Shown: positions 1 to 9,377, numbered from the stretch's first letter. The stretch is DNA of 64,000 nt from an uncultured Paracoccaceae bacterium (GCA_913060475.1 CAJXSD010000010.1:1-64000); one strand, 5' to 3'. Notes: generated from the letters alone by a model not told the origin. Program-made: numbers and translations.

Positions 1-38
1 GCCAGTGTTTTTTAATGTCGTTACCATTTTTTGGAAAA

Positions 39-113
39 TGGCTCCGGCGGTAGGGATCGAACCTACGACCAATTGATTAACAGTCAACTGCTCTACCGCT
101 GAGCTACGCCGGA
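39..113 (-). tRNA. tRNA-Asn (GTT)
   Basis: On the minus strand the segment reads as a complete cloverleaf of 75 nt with an encoded CCA end (TGG at 39-41). The anticodon loop CTGTTAATC carries GTT, so it decodes asparagine. The T arm (GGTTCGATCC) and the D arm (AGCTCAGCGGTAGAGC) are standard. It lies just downstream of the start side of the divergent hydrolase/kinase region and has no obvious partner tRNA. Confidence 0.96.
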
Positions 114-185
114 ACATGTGGCGGGGTATAGCAATAGGTTTTGGTCCCGTCTAGGGGGGTTGGGCAAAAAAATGCAAAAAAATTT

Positions 186-1100
186 CTAATTTGTAGAAAT
201 TCTGAAAATACTGTCTGCATTCAGTGGGTTATCGTATTGAACCGTGCCGCGTTCGGACAGTGAAATACAATGTGACAGTACATTTCGGCTGGCCGCGCCC
301 AATAATTTTGGATCGACATCATGATAGATTTGATTTGCCAATTCCCATGCTGTGGCTGGTGCGGTTTCCAGGGCGGCAATGATTTGTGCTTCGCGTGATT
401 TACGGTGGGTGATCAATTCATCGATACGCGCATTTGGCGACCGGATTACATCCCCATGGCCTGGTAACATCAGCGACCATGTGTGCGACTGCAATTTTGC
501 GCAGGACGCCAAAAATTGGGTCAGATCACCATCGGGCGGCGATACCATGGATGTGGCCCAACCCATGATATGATCGCCGCTGAACACCATGTCGTCCAAC
601 TGAAAACACATGTGATTGGCCATATGTCCCGGCGTATGGTGGGCGTGGATGGTCCACCCCTTTGCACCAATAATCTGCTGATCCGTCAATGTAATGTCGG
701 GGACAAAGGCCTGGTCGATCCCTTCGCCGCCGCCGCGATATCCTGCGGTTTCTAGGGCTTGCATGGTGGCACTTTGACCCGCTTTGGCAGGGCCAAAGGC
801 ATAGATGGGCGCGCCACTGATCTGCGATAATCGGCGCGCCAAAGGGGAATGATCCAAATGGGCATGGGTGACGAATATATGACTGATCCGATCTGGCCCA
901 TCCGTGGCGGTTAATATGGCCTGTAAATGATCGTCATGATCAGGGCCGGGATCGACAATCGCGATGTCACCATCCGCTGCACCAATGATATAGGTGTTGG
1001 TGCCATGATAGGTCATCGGTGATGGGTTTGGCGCTGTGATACGGCGCACGATGGGGGTGATTGCAATCGCTTGGCCCGTTTTGGGATCATATTCGGTCAT
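186..1100 (-). CDS. MBL-fold metallo-hydrolase (LACTB2-like)
   Basis: This 304-residue protein belongs to the metallo-beta-lactamase fold, hydrolases that hold two zinc ions. The signature HAHLDH is at residues 79-84, followed by a TPGH motif near 156-159, a GDH motif near 175-177 and a late GH near 214-215; these are the expected metal ligands. The C-terminal part (about 225-300) resembles the winged-helix-like tail seen in LACTB2-type hydrolases. There is no signal peptide, so it should be cytoplasmic. The start is an ATG preceded by AAAGG. It is divergent from the histidine kinase at 1142 with a 41-base gap. The substrate cannot be told from sequence; a nuclease or thioester hydrolase role is possible. 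Confidence 0.88.
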   Translation of the reverse strand: MTEYDPKTGQAIAITPIVRRITAPNPSPMTYHGTNTYIIGAADGDIAIVDPGPDHDDHLQAILTATDGPDRISHIFVTHAHLDHSPLARRLSQISGAPIYAFGPAKAGQSATMQALETAGYRGGGEGIDQAFVPDITLTDQQIIGAKGWTIHAHHTPGHMANHMCFQLDDMVFSGDHIMGWATSMVSPPDGDLTQFLASCAKLQSHTWSLMLPGHGDVIRSPNARIDELITHRKSREAQIIAALETAPATAWELANQIYHDVDPKLLGAASRNVLSHCISLSERGTVQYDNPLNADSIFRISTN

Positions 1101-1141
1101 TTTGCTTTGCCTTTCGTCGCAGCTGAGGTAGTTCTAGCATT

Positions 1142-2440
1142 ATGTTCGACTGGATCAAACGCTATATGCCGAAACGGCTGTATTGGCGGGCAGCGCTGAT
1201 ATTGGTGCTGCCTGTGTTTTTGTTGCAGCTGATCGTCAGTTTCGTATTCATTCAGCGCCATTTCGAAGGTGTGACCGAGCAATTGACCCAAGCTGTTGTC
1301 ATGGAATTAGGCTATGTCCAAAACCTGCTGGATCAGGGGGACCCAGATGCAGCCATGGCATTGGCGCAAGGCTTGGGGATTACCATGGTGCGCAATGATG
1401 CCGCGCAATTGACCCAAACGCGGCGGTTTTACGATTTGACGGGCTTGGTCGTTTTGCGCGAATTGCAGGCGCTGTCGTCGATCCGCGCCATTGATTTACC
1501 CGATGATTACCGCGTGGATGTGGTTATGCAGGTGGGCCGCACCGCCTATGATGTCAGTTTTTCACGGCGCAGGGTATCGGCGACGAATCCGCATCAGTTG
1601 ATCGTGAATATGGTGGTCTTTGGCGGGTTATTTACGGTGATTGCGTTTTTCTATCTTAGGAATCAGTTGCGCCCCATCACGCGGCTGGCCGCCGCGGCCG
1701 AGGCCTTTGGCCGTGGTCAATCGGTACCCTATAAACCCGCAGGCGCGGTTGAGGTGCGTGCCGCTGGCCAATCATTTTTGGATATGCGCGCCCGCATTGA
1801 TCGCCATATTGAACAGCGCACGTTGATTTTATCGGGCATCAGCCATGATTTGCGCACGCCGCTGACCCGTCTAAAATTGGGCCTTTCGTTCCTTGAACCT
1901 GAAACACGCGCGCCCCTAGAGCAAGATGTCGAGGATATGCGCGTGCTGCTGGATGAATTTCTGATTTTTGCCAAAACCTTTGGCGATGATCAAACGGATG
2001 CAGAAACGATTGATTTACGCGCCTTTCTGGCCGAGGTATCCGAAGATGTGCAGCGCATGGGGCATCAGATTACAATTTTGCCCATTGACGGAAATGCGCA
2101 GGCGCGGTTTCGCAAAACTGCGGTTAAGCGGGCGTTGGAAAATGTGATAAACAATGCCTTTCGCTATGCAAAAACGGTGGAATTGTCGGTCATGGTTCGG
2201 CCCAAATATGTGTCGTTTGTGGTCCAAGATGACGGGCCGGGGATTGACGAACATAACTATGCCGAGGCTTTAAAACCGTTCAGCCGCCTGGACCCTTCGC
2301 GCAACCAAAATCGTGGGGCAGGTGTTGGGTTGGGGCTGCCCATTACCGCCGATATCGCGCGCGCACATGGGGGACGGTTGGAATTGGGCCGATCTGCGAC
2401 CTTGGGCGGGCTGAGTGCGAAAATTGTCTTAGGGCAATAA
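1142..2440 (+). CDS. EnvZ-like sensor histidine kinase
   Basis: A 432-residue membrane sensor kinase. Transmembrane segments lie at about 14-37 and 153-172, enclosing a short periplasmic domain. A HAMP linker follows (about 173-225), then the dimerisation helix with the phospho-accepting His235 in SHDLRTPLTRL, the N box (NNAFRYA, about 333-340), and the DDGPGID and GVGLGL nucleotide-binding motifs. The architecture and small periplasmic domain fit EnvZ/OmpB-type kinases. No response regulator is adjacent: upstream is a divergent hydrolase and downstream is a tRNA on the other strand, so within this window it is an orphan kinase. Stimulus unknown. Confidence 0.9.
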   Translation: MFDWIKRYMPKRLYWRAALILVLPVFLLQLIVSFVFIQRHFEGVTEQLTQAVVMELGYVQNLLDQGDPDAAMALAQGLGITMVRNDAAQLTQTRRFYDLTGLVVLRELQALSSIRAIDLPDDYRVDVVMQVGRTAYDVSFSRRRVSATNPHQLIVNMVVFGGLFTVIAFFYLRNQLRPITRLAAAAEAFGRGQSVPYKPAGAVEVRAAGQSFLDMRARIDRHIEQRTLILSGISHDLRTPLTRLKLGLSFLEPETRAPLEQDVEDMRVLLDEFLIFAKTFGDDQTDAETIDLRAFLAEVSEDVQRMGHQITILPIDGNAQARFRKTAVKRALENVINNAFRYAKTVELSVMVRPKYVSFVVQDDGPGIDEHNYAEALKPFSRLDPSRNQNRGAGVGLGLPITADIARAHGGRLELGRSATLGGLSAKIVLGQ

Positions 2441-2482
2441 TGGCGGGCAATAGTGGTACGTCAGGCGATGTTTGCTGAGTTT

Positions 2483-2558
2483 TGGTAGGCCCGGAGGGAT
2501 TTGAACCCCCAACCAAAGCGTTATGAGCGCTCTGCTCTAACCGTTGAGCTACAGGCCC
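2483..2558 (-). tRNA. tRNA with CAT anticodon, probably tRNA-Ile2 (k2C-modified)
   Basis: The minus strand gives a 76-nt tRNA with encoded CCA and discriminator A. The anticodon loop CTCATAA shows CAT. The overall sequence (GGGCCTGTAGCTCAACGGTT at the 5' end, AGAGCAGAGCGCTCATAACG through the anticodon arm) resembles bacterial tRNA-Ile2, whose C34 is converted to lysidine by TilS so it reads AUA, more than initiator or elongator tRNA-Met. The Met/Ile2 choice rests on similarity from memory and not on a calculation. The tRNA end is close to the purM leader on the opposite strand. Confidence 0.9.
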
Positions 2559-2663
2559 GCCTGCACCCCGTGCTATCATAACGAACGCCAAGGTCAAGTC
2601 TTTGCGATTGATTGTTGTAAAACATTCCGATATTTGACCCGCAAAGCCACGAAAGGACGTCTG

Positions 2664-3710
2664 ATGAGCGATAATTCAAACGGCATGACATATGCCGCCG
2701 CGGGTGTAGATATTGATGCAGGCAACGCATTGGTCGAACGGATCAAACCAGCTGCAAAACGAACAACACGCGCGGGCGTCATGGCAGGATTGGGCGGTTT
2801 TGGTGGCCTGTTTGATTTGAAAGCCGCCGGATATAACGACCCGATTTTGGTGGCTGCGACCGATGGGGTTGGGACCAAATTGCGCATCGCGATTGATACG
2901 GGCATCTTGGACACAATCGGCATTGATCTGGTGGCCATGTGCGTCAACGATCTGGTCTGCCAAGGGGCAGAGCCATTGTTATTTCTGGATTATTTCGCAA
3001 CCGGCAAACTAAACGTAGATGAGGCGACCACAATCATCAACGGGATCGCGGCGGGCTGCGAACAATCGGGCTGTGCCCTGATCGGCGGCGAAACCGCGGA
3101 AATGCCGGGCATGTATCATGACGGCGATTTTGATTTGGCGGGCTTTGCGGTTGGGGCGATGGAACGCGGCGTGTCATTGCCTGCGAATGTATCGGTGGGC
3201 GATCATATTTTGGGCCTGACCAGTTCGGGGGTGCATTCCAACGGCTATTCATTGGTACGCAAATTGGTGGAAACATCTGGCCTGACATGGGATTCGCCCA
3301 ATCCGTTTGGGGACAACACATTGGGCCATGCATTGCTGGCGCCCACGCGGTTGTATGTCAAACAATGCCTGGCGGCCATTGCTGCGGGCGGGGTGCATGG
3401 GTTTGCCCATATCACGGGCGGTGGCTTGACCGAAAACATCCCGCGCGCGCTGGAACAGGGGCAGGGGATTTCGATCAATCTGGACGCCTGGGACCTGCCG
3501 CCCGTCTTTGCGTGGTTGATGGCCCAGGGCAATATGACTGCATCTGAAATGTTGAAAACCTTTAACTGCGGTATTGGCATGACCGTCTTGGCCGCTGATA
3601 ACGCGGTTGAGGACGTGCGTGCCGCATTGGTTGCATCGGGTGAAACGGTGATTGATCTGGGCCGCGTGACAGACACGGGCCAGGTCGAATATACTGGGAC
3701 ATTGGGCTAG
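2664..3710 (+). CDS. purM: Phosphoribosylformylglycinamidine cyclo-ligase
   Basis: PurM (348 residues, normal length) makes 5-aminoimidazole ribonucleotide from FGAM with ATP, the fifth step of purine synthesis. The N-terminal [13 protein letters not shown] and the ATDGVGTKL and [11 protein letters not shown] motifs are diagnostic of the AIR synthase family. An in-frame extension upstream would run into the tRNA; the ATG at 2664 preceded by GAAAGGACG is the credible start. purN begins eight bases after the stop, so purM and purN are one operon. Confidence 0.97.
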   Translation: MSDNSNGMTYAAAGVDIDAGNALVERIKPAAKRTTRAGVMAGLGGFGGLFDLKAAGYNDPILVAATDGVGTKLRIAIDTGILDTIGIDLVAMCVNDLVCQGAEPLLFLDYFATGKLNVDEATTIINGIAAGCEQSGCALIGGETAEMPGMYHDGDFDLAGFAVGAMERGVSLPANVSVGDHILGLTSSGVHSNGYSLVRKLVETSGLTWDSPNPFGDNTLGHALLAPTRLYVKQCLAAIAAGGVHGFAHITGGGLTENIPRALEQGQGISINLDAWDLPPVFAWLMAQGNMTASEMLKTFNCGIGMTVLAADNAVEDVRAALVASGETVIDLGRVTDTGQVEYTGTLG

Positions 3711-3717
3711 TCGGGCC

Positions 3718-4326
3718 GTGAAAAAACGTGTTGCCATTTTCATTTCAGGCGGCGGATCAAACATGGTCCGCCTGGTCGAGGATATGCGCGACCCCGATCA
3801 CCCTGCGACGCCTGTTTTGGTCTTGGCCAATTCTGCGCATGCTGGCGGTTTGGCCCATGCGCGCGAACATGGTATCGCGACCGAGGTTGTCGATCATCGT
3901 CCATTTAAAGGCGACAGGCAAGCATTTGAAAATGAACTGAAATCAGTGATCGCACCCTATCGCGCGGATATCCTGTGTCTGGCGGGATTCATGCGGGTTT
4001 TGACCCAAGGGTTCGTATCAGATTGGGCGGGGCGGATGTTGAACATTCACCCATCCCTGTTGCCAAAATACAAAGGCTTGCACACCCATCAACGCGCCAT
4101 TGACGCAGGGGACACCCACGCAGGTTGCACCGTGCATGAGGTCACGCCCGCCCTGGACGACGGACCCATTTTGGGCCAACGCCGCGTGCCGATTTTGCCA
4201 AATGACACGGCCGCAGATTTGGCTGCGCGGGTTTTGGTTCAGGAACATCAACTCTATCCTGCGGTGCTGCGGCGCTATGCTGCGGGGGATAAAACCCGTT
4301 TGCCGGATGACCCGCATCTGAAATAG
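3718..4326 (+). CDS. purN: Phosphoribosylglycinamide formyltransferase
   Basis: PurN (202 residues) transfers a formyl group from 10-formyl-THF to GAR, the third step of purine synthesis. The glycine-rich SGGGSNM loop is at residues 10-16, and the catalytic Asn109 and His111 lie in NIHPSLLP, with the catalytic Asp near 147 in ALDDGPIL. The start is GTG, directly followed by MKKRVAIF-type sequence once translated. It sits immediately after purM, matching the common purMN arrangement. Confidence 0.96.
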   Translation: MKKRVAIFISGGGSNMVRLVEDMRDPDHPATPVLVLANSAHAGGLAHAREHGIATEVVDHRPFKGDRQAFENELKSVIAPYRADILCLAGFMRVLTQGFVSDWAGRMLNIHPSLLPKYKGLHTHQRAIDAGDTHAGCTVHEVTPALDDGPILGQRRVPILPNDTAADLAARVLVQEHQLYPAVLRRYAAGDKTRLPDDPHLK

Positions 4327-4393
4327 TCCTTTTATTTGTGACATCGCTCGGCTATTTATTGACAGCGTAGGGTGATGGAAAAAGAATGAAACA

Positions 4394-5554
4394 ATGAAAA
4401 CAATAACAACCACCCAAGAACTGTCCGAATTTTGCAATCGAGCCGCACAGGGCGATTACGTCACTGTTGATACGGAATTTTTGCGCGAACGGACGTATTA
4501 TTCCAAACTGTGCCTGATCCAGTTGGCGTTGCCCGGCAAGGATGTGGCCGATGCAGTTTTGGTTGACCCCTTGGCCGATGGATTGTCGCTGCAACCGCTG
4601 TACGATTTGTTTCAAAACGAAACTGTGGTCAAGGTGTTCCATGCGGCGCGTCAGGATCTGGAAATTTTCTATGTCGATGCCAAGGTGATCCCAAAACCGC
4701 TGTTTGATACGCAGGTGGCCGCGATGGTGTGCGGGTTTGGCGATCAGGTGGGCTATGAAACCTTGGTGCGTAAAATTGCAAAACAGTCGTTGGATAAATC
4801 GTCGCGCTTTACCGATTGGTCGCGCCGTCCCTTAAGTGATGCGCAGAAAAAATATGCGCTGGCCGATGTGACCCATTTGCGCCAAATCTATGAATATCTG
4901 GCGGCCAAACTGATCAAAACAAAACGGGCGCATTGGGTCGAAGAGGAATTGCAAATCCTAACCGCGCCCGAGACCTATATCACCGATCCCAAAACGGCAT
5001 GGGAACGGGTCAAAACACGGTCGCAATCGCCCCGGTTGTTGGCCATCGTTCGCAAACTGGCCGAGTTTCGCGAAGATTATGCCCAAAAACGCGATATCCC
5101 GCGCAGCCGTGTGTTCAAGGATGACGCCTTGATCGAACTGGCGTCAACCAAACCGCAAAGCATTGAGGATTTGCAAAAATCGCGTTTGCTGCTGCGCGAG
5201 GCACGCAAGGGTGACATCGCTGACGGCATCTTGCGCTGCGTTCGTGCCGCATTGGATATGCCGCAGGATAAACTGCCTGTGGCCGAAAACTTTGATCATA
5301 AGCAAAACGTTAATCCCGCCTTGGCGGATCTGTTGCGCGTGTTGTTAAAGGCGAAAACCGAAAACCTGGGTGTTGCCGCAAAATTGATTGCAGGGTCTGC
5401 CGATTTGGATGCCTTGGCCGCGGGCGATCGCGATGTGGCGACATTGCAGGGGTGGCGGTATGAGGTATTCGGCCAAGATGCCTTGCGCCTGTGCAATGGT
5501 GAAATTGGCCTGATTGCGCAGGGCAAACAGGTCAGAACATTTACCGTATCCTGA
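4394..5554 (+). CDS. rnd: Ribonuclease D
   Basis: RNase D (386 residues) is a 3'-5' exoribonuclease that trims tRNA precursors. The DEDD exonuclease residues are visible: Asp26 and Glu28 in VDTEFLRE, an Asp in the HAARQDLE motif near 88, and the late Y-x3-D motif in KKYALADVTHL near 155-159. A helical HRDC domain occupies about 208-290. The ribosome-binding site is poor (GGAAAAAG). It is transcribed after purMN with a 67-base gap that contains TTGACA at 4359, so it may have its own promoter. Confidence 0.95.
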   Translation: MKTITTTQELSEFCNRAAQGDYVTVDTEFLRERTYYSKLCLIQLALPGKDVADAVLVDPLADGLSLQPLYDLFQNETVVKVFHAARQDLEIFYVDAKVIPKPLFDTQVAAMVCGFGDQVGYETLVRKIAKQSLDKSSRFTDWSRRPLSDAQKKYALADVTHLRQIYEYLAAKLIKTKRAHWVEEELQILTAPETYITDPKTAWERVKTRSQSPRLLAIVRKLAEFREDYAQKRDIPRSRVFKDDALIELASTKPQSIEDLQKSRLLLREARKGDIADGILRCVRAALDMPQDKLPVAENFDHKQNVNPALADLLRVLLKAKTENLGVAAKLIAGSADLDALAAGDRDVATLQGWRYEVFGQDALRLCNGEIGLIAQGKQVRTFTVS

Positions 5555-5569
5555 AGAAACGTCCTAAAA

Positions 5570-6052
5570 TCAGGGGCGCAGCGTGATCGAATTGGTCGCC
5601 GATGTCACGACGATGGCGGTCAAACCGGCCAAATCCTGATCGGTGAAAAACTGTGCCGCTGCCACGGATCGCGCGGGAATCGTGCCGGTGGGCGCGCGCG
5701 CGGGCAGGACCGCGTGCAGGCGCAGTTCACGGCGTGTCGGATCATCATTAGGCACATCAATAAACCGCAAATCCGCAGCCCCCAAAGTGGCGGAAAGGGC
5801 CTGAACCTCAAGGATTTTGCCACCAATTGTATCGCGCAGGGTGGCGCTTTGCAGTTGGGCGATGGGCACACCGGCATAGGGTGGCGCTTTGCGGCTGCGG
5901 GCCACAACGCTTTCGGTGGGGATCAAACTGTCGCGCTCTTGTGGGGTGGCGGCCCCACCAAACCAATTCATCGGATTGGCCCGAGAGTCCCGGATCGTGC
6001 TGCATCCTGTTAAAACTGATGCTGCCAGACAGATGATCGCAATCCTGTTCAT
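5570..6052 (-). CDS. Small putative lipoprotein, conserved hypothetical
   Basis: A 160-residue protein beginning MNRIAIICLAASVLTGCST, a classic lipoprotein signal with lipobox LTGC, so Cys17 would be acylated and the protein membrane anchored. The mature part has no domain I recognise; it contains a segment rich in short beta-type sequence (LRFIDVPNDDPTRRELRLHA). The ATG at 6052 has a GGGGACGAT ribosome-binding site directly upstream, which fixes the start although the frame stays open further upstream. It converges with rnd, ending 15 bases from it. Function unknown. Confidence 0.8.
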   Translation of the reverse strand: MNRIAIICLAASVLTGCSTIRDSRANPMNWFGGAATPQERDSLIPTESVVARSRKAPPYAGVPIAQLQSATLRDTIGGKILEVQALSATLGAADLRFIDVPNDDPTRRELRLHAVLPARAPTGTIPARSVAAAQFFTDQDLAGLTAIVVTSATNSITLRP

Positions 6053-6192
6053 ATCGTCCCCTTGGTCCCTGAATACACCTGTGAACCTGCACCGAAGGGC
6101 CGCTAAGTGCAAGTGTGAAATGATATTGATCAAGGGGTCTTTACCTTTGGCCCTTGGCTGACTAGGTAAGGATCAAACAGAAAGGGTGTTCC

Positions 6193-6600
6193 ATGGCCAC
6201 GCAGAATTTCGAAGACATAGTTGATGATTTCGAATTTATGGACGACTGGGAAGATCGCTATCGCTATGTCATTGAAATGGGCAAGGCGATGGATCCGCTG
6301 GATGACGCCTTTCGCGTAGATGCGAACAAGGTGCACGGTTGTGCGTCGCAGGTGTGGTTGCAAACCTATACCGATGCTGGCGTGTTCCGGTTTGACGGCG
6401 ACAGCGATGCATTGATCGTGCGCGGATTGATTGCCGTTTTGCGCGCCCTTTATAATGATGTGCCGGTGGATCAGGTGGCCGATGTTGATGCGCCCGCGGA
6501 ATTGGCCCGTTTGGGGCTGAACGATCATTTATCGTCACAGCGGTCAAATGGGGTGCGGGCCATGGTCGAACGCATCCGGTCTGTTGCGGCCCAAGCCTAA
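6193..6600 (+). CDS. sufE: SufE family protein
   Basis: SufE (135 residues) accepts sulfane sulfur from the cysteine desulfurase SufS for iron-sulfur cluster assembly. The active cysteine is Cys50 in the KVHGCASQVWL motif, which matches the family consensus well. Start is ATG with an AAAGGG ribosome-binding site. No suf operon genes are next to it; it is divergent from the lipoprotein gene at 6052, with a gap of about 140 bases. Confidence 0.95.
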   Translation: MATQNFEDIVDDFEFMDDWEDRYRYVIEMGKAMDPLDDAFRVDANKVHGCASQVWLQTYTDAGVFRFDGDSDALIVRGLIAVLRALYNDVPVDQVADVDAPAELARLGLNDHLSSQRSNGVRAMVERIRSVAAQA

Positions 6601-6613
6601 TCTTGGCCGGCAG

Positions 6614-7255
6614 TTAGATCCAGTCGCGTAACTGGTTTTCCAAATCACCATAGCCCGTGGGGCGGTGTTCAAACGCCAACCCCAATCGTTCGGCGTGGCC
6701 CTGTGCCAATGTGACCAAGGCGGGATCATCGGTTTGGGATTGATAGACCAGTTTGGTATAATTGCCAAAATACATATCGCGCAGATCCGGAAACCGGTCC
6801 AATCCCAAGGGTTTCCAGACAAAGGCATCAAACTGCCGCGCCAGGAAATCCGTTAGATAGAACGCGGTGACATCATCGGTTTGCGCGAAACTGTCATTTC
6901 CCTGGAAAAAGGAATAACAATGCGGTCCCCGCAGCATTTCCACCCCCATGTCATCGCAGGCCTGTTGCAACAACCCGCCCGTCCCGCAATCGGCATAGAG
7001 CACATAGATATGCGCATATGTCCCCTCTGCCGCGCGGACCGCGTCTGTCACGGCCGGGGTGATTTTTTCAGGACTGTTGTGCAAGATGGCAGGCAGGCAT
7101 TTCAGGTCGATGTGGGACCAGCCGTTGATTTTGACAATATCCAAAACCTCGCGGGCGATGGCACCACAGGCCAACAATAACACGCGTGACGCGGCACTTT
7201 GTGCCGTGATCAGATTGGTTTCATCATGGGTTAGGGTGGTGTCGTCGATGGTCAT
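6614..7255 (-). CDS. DUF1638 domain protein
   Basis: A 213-residue protein matching the DUF1638 family: the LLACGAIAREV segment near 27-37, YADCGTGGLL near 88-97 and the LRGPHCYSFF segment are typical. The several conserved Cys/His residues suggest metal or cofactor handling, but the activity is not established to my knowledge. Its position downstream of a corrinoid protein and a homocysteine methyltransferase gene suggests a role in cobalamin-dependent methyl transfer, for example in maturation or reactivation; that is inference. A terminator (7272-7298) separates it from the corrinoid gene, so it may have its own transcript. Confidence 0.85.
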   Translation of the reverse strand: MTIDDTTLTHDETNLITAQSAASRVLLLACGAIAREVLDIVKINGWSHIDLKCLPAILHNSPEKITPAVTDAVRAAEGTYAHIYVLYADCGTGGLLQQACDDMGVEMLRGPHCYSFFQGNDSFAQTDDVTAFYLTDFLARQFDAFVWKPLGLDRFPDLRDMYFGNYTKLVYQSQTDDPALVTLAQGHAERLGLAFEHRPTGYGDLENQLRDWI

Positions 7256-7271
7256 TTCGGGCCTTTATACG

Positions 7272-7298
7272 AAAAAACCCGCGCAATGTGGCGCGGGT
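7272..7298 (-). terminator. Rho-independent terminator after the corrinoid protein gene
   Basis: Perfect 8-bp stem ACCCGCGC (7277-7284) / GCGCGGGT (7291-7298) with a six-base loop. Read on the minus strand it is followed by a run of six T. It lies 27 bases past the stop codon of the corrinoid protein gene and before the DUF1638 gene. Confidence 0.85.
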
Positions 7299-7324
7299 CT
7301 TGATGTTCATACTGCGCCGATGGC

Positions 7325-8023
7325 TTAGGCGGACATTTGGTTGTGCTTGCGCCCGACCAATGTCTTGGCTGTTTCAACGGCGACGGCCGCGTCACGGCAG
7401 TAGGCGTCCGCGCCAATGGCTTTGCCGAATTCTTCGTTCAGGGGCGCACCGCCCACCAAAACGATGTAATCGTCGCGCATGCCTTTTTCGACCATAGTAT
7501 CAATCACGACCTTCATATAGGGCATGGTTGTGGTCAGCAGGGCGGACATGCCTAGGATGTCAGGCTGTTCTGTTTCCAACGCCTCAAGATAGTTTTCAAC
7601 AGGGTTGTTGATGCCCATATCGACCACTTCGAAACCGGCGCCTTCCATCATCATGGCAACCAGGTTCTTGCCGATGTCGTGGATGTCACCTTTGACGGTG
7701 CCGATGACCATTTTACCAACGCGGGGCGCGCCGGTTTCGGCCAGCAATGGTTTTAGGATGGCCATGCCGCCCTTCATCGCGTTTGCCGCTTGCAACACTT
7801 CGGGAACGAACAGGATACCGTCACGGAAATCCTGACCCACGATTGTCATCCCACCGACCAAAGCATCAGTCAGGATGTTATAGGGCTGCCAGCCGCGTTC
7901 TAGCAGGATGTTGACCGCCTCTTCGATTTCCTCTTTCAGGCCATCGTAAAGGTCGTCGAACATCTGTTGTACCAGTTCTTCGTCGTCCAGTTCAGACAGG
8001 ATGATGTCGTCTTCGTCAGACAT
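7325..8023 (-). CDS. Corrinoid (B12-binding) protein, MtbC/MetH-module type
   Basis: A 232-residue methyl-carrier protein. Residues about 15-95 form the helical cap domain (MtbC/MetH type) and about 100-220 the B12-binding Rossmann-like domain. The cobalt-ligand motif D-x-H-x2-G is clear: Asp113, His115 and Gly118 in GDIHDIG; the later SALLTTTM and GGAPL segments match the family. An acidic, Asp/Glu-rich N-terminus precedes the cap. It is downstream of the homocysteine methyltransferase gene (gap of about 217 bases) and is likely its methyl-carrying partner. Confidence 0.95.
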   Translation of the reverse strand: MSDEDDIILSELDDEELVQQMFDDLYDGLKEEIEEAVNILLERGWQPYNILTDALVGGMTIVGQDFRDGILFVPEVLQAANAMKGGMAILKPLLAETGAPRVGKMVIGTVKGDIHDIGKNLVAMMMEGAGFEVVDMGINNPVENYLEALETEQPDILGMSALLTTTMPYMKVVIDTMVEKGMRDDYIVLVGGAPLNEEFGKAIGADAYCRDAAVAVETAKTLVGRKHNQMSA

Positions 8024-8240
8024 GGGTCCATTCCTTTATTGTGCGTTCATACGCATGTTACACTTGGGATCACCTTTGGCCAGTTTGTCGCAGGTTAAAT
8101 TGTTAATTTACGACATGCGTTGCGCCGAAGCCGACTTTCGTTATTTTTTTTGCCCGATTTGGCCAAAATGGCACATTAAAAACGCGATAAACCCGCAAAA
8201 TTCTGTGTTCAATTCCAGCGGGTTCAGCGCCAGCGCCGGT

Positions 8241-9257
8241 TTATCCGCGACGACGCCCGCGGCGTGTGCGGGTGGGGGCATCCGCATCTGCGCCCGTGCC
8301 GTCGTTTTCTGACGTAAAGGAGCCAATTTTTGTGACAATTTCGTCCAAGCTGGGCGCCGCGCCGCGGGGGCGGGTTTCCAGTGCCTCGCGCATTTTGGTC
8401 AAATGGGTGGGGCGGGTGCCACAACATCCGCCGATAATTTTGGCGCCACTGTCGCGGGCCATGACGGCGTAATCGGCCATCAGATCGGGGGTACCATCGT
8501 AACAAATATGCCCATCCACATATTTGGGAATGCCTGCATTGCCCTTGGACACGATCGCCTGGGCGGGGTGCTCTGCGGCAAATCCCTGAACCGTGCGCAA
8601 AATATCCGCGGCACCGGTTCCGCAGTTTGCACCAAAGGCCACGGGTTTATGATCCAGCGACTGGACCATGTCGACCATCGCCTTGGATGTGACACCCATC
8701 ATGGTGCGCCCTGCGGTATCAAAACTCATGGTGCCGACCCAGGGCAGGTCAACCATGGCAAATGCTTCGGCGGCGGCGCGGTATTCCTCGGGGGCGGAAA
8801 TGGTTTCCAGCCACAACACATCTGCGCCACCCTCTTTCAGACCTTGGGCCTGTTCGTGGAAAATTTCCACGGCGGCTGCGTGGCTAAGGGATCCCACGGG
8901 TTCCATAATTTCACCGGTTGGCCCGACAGATCCGGCCACAATCACGGTACGCCCCGCCTTGTCGGCGACATTGCGCCCCAACTCGGCGCCGATGCGGGAC
9001 AATTCGCGCGCGCGGTGGCCGGCGTTGTGCAATTTCAGCCGTGCCGAGTTGCCGCCAAAGCTGTTGGTTAAAAACAGATCACTGCCCGCATCGACGGCCA
9101 GCTGATACAGTTTGGTGATGTTTTCCGGATGGGTTTCGTTCCACAATTCCGGTGCATCGCCCGATTCCAGACCCATTTCAAACAGGTTCGTTCCTGTGGC
9201 CCCATCCGCCAAAATCCAATCGCGGTCCGCCAACAGGGATAAGAAAGCATTCGACAT
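8241..9257 (-). CDS. bmt: Homocysteine S-methyltransferase (betaine--homocysteine type or split-MetH module)
   Basis: This 338-residue enzyme has the zinc-dependent homocysteine methyltransferase fold. Zinc ligands are Cys212 in GANCGTGAAD and Cys278-Cys279 in GGCCGTRPTHL; the N-terminal ADGATGTNLFEMGL is typical. It is usually annotated betaine--homocysteine methyltransferase in roseobacters. Because a free corrinoid protein and DUF1638 lie beside it, it may instead be the homocysteine module of a split, cobalamin-dependent methionine synthase. The C-terminus ends in an unusual acidic then arginine-rich tail (RTRRGRRRG, 329-337). No SAM-responsive riboswitch could be recognised in its 5' region. 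Confidence 0.88.
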   Translation of the reverse strand: MSNAFLSLLADRDWILADGATGTNLFEMGLESGDAPELWNETHPENITKLYQLAVDAGSDLFLTNSFGGNSARLKLHNAGHRARELSRIGAELGRNVADKAGRTVIVAGSVGPTGEIMEPVGSLSHAAAVEIFHEQAQGLKEGGADVLWLETISAPEEYRAAAEAFAMVDLPWVGTMSFDTAGRTMMGVTSKAMVDMVQSLDHKPVAFGANCGTGAADILRTVQGFAAEHPAQAIVSKGNAGIPKYVDGHICYDGTPDLMADYAVMARDSGAKIIGGCCGTRPTHLTKMREALETRPRGAAPSLDEIVTKIGSFTSENDGTGADADAPTRTRRGRRRG

Positions 9258-9377
9258 TGTTATTTTTACCTTTCTGTGCTTGACCTCAGCGGTGCCACAG
9301 ATGGCGCGTCATGACAATGTCGAATTTTTCACAATGGTTATGAATGTGATTGGGTCTGGCTGTTATTTTCGCGCGTT

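Noticed and set aside
4359-4387. TTGACA element before rnd as a full promoter
   Set aside because: The -35 is good but the -10 at the right distance (AAGAAT) is poor; I mention it in the rnd entry only.
9258-9377. Possible SAM-II or SAM-V riboswitch upstream of the homocysteine methyltransferase
   Set aside because: I looked for the conserved stem-loop and pseudoknot elements and did not see a convincing match.
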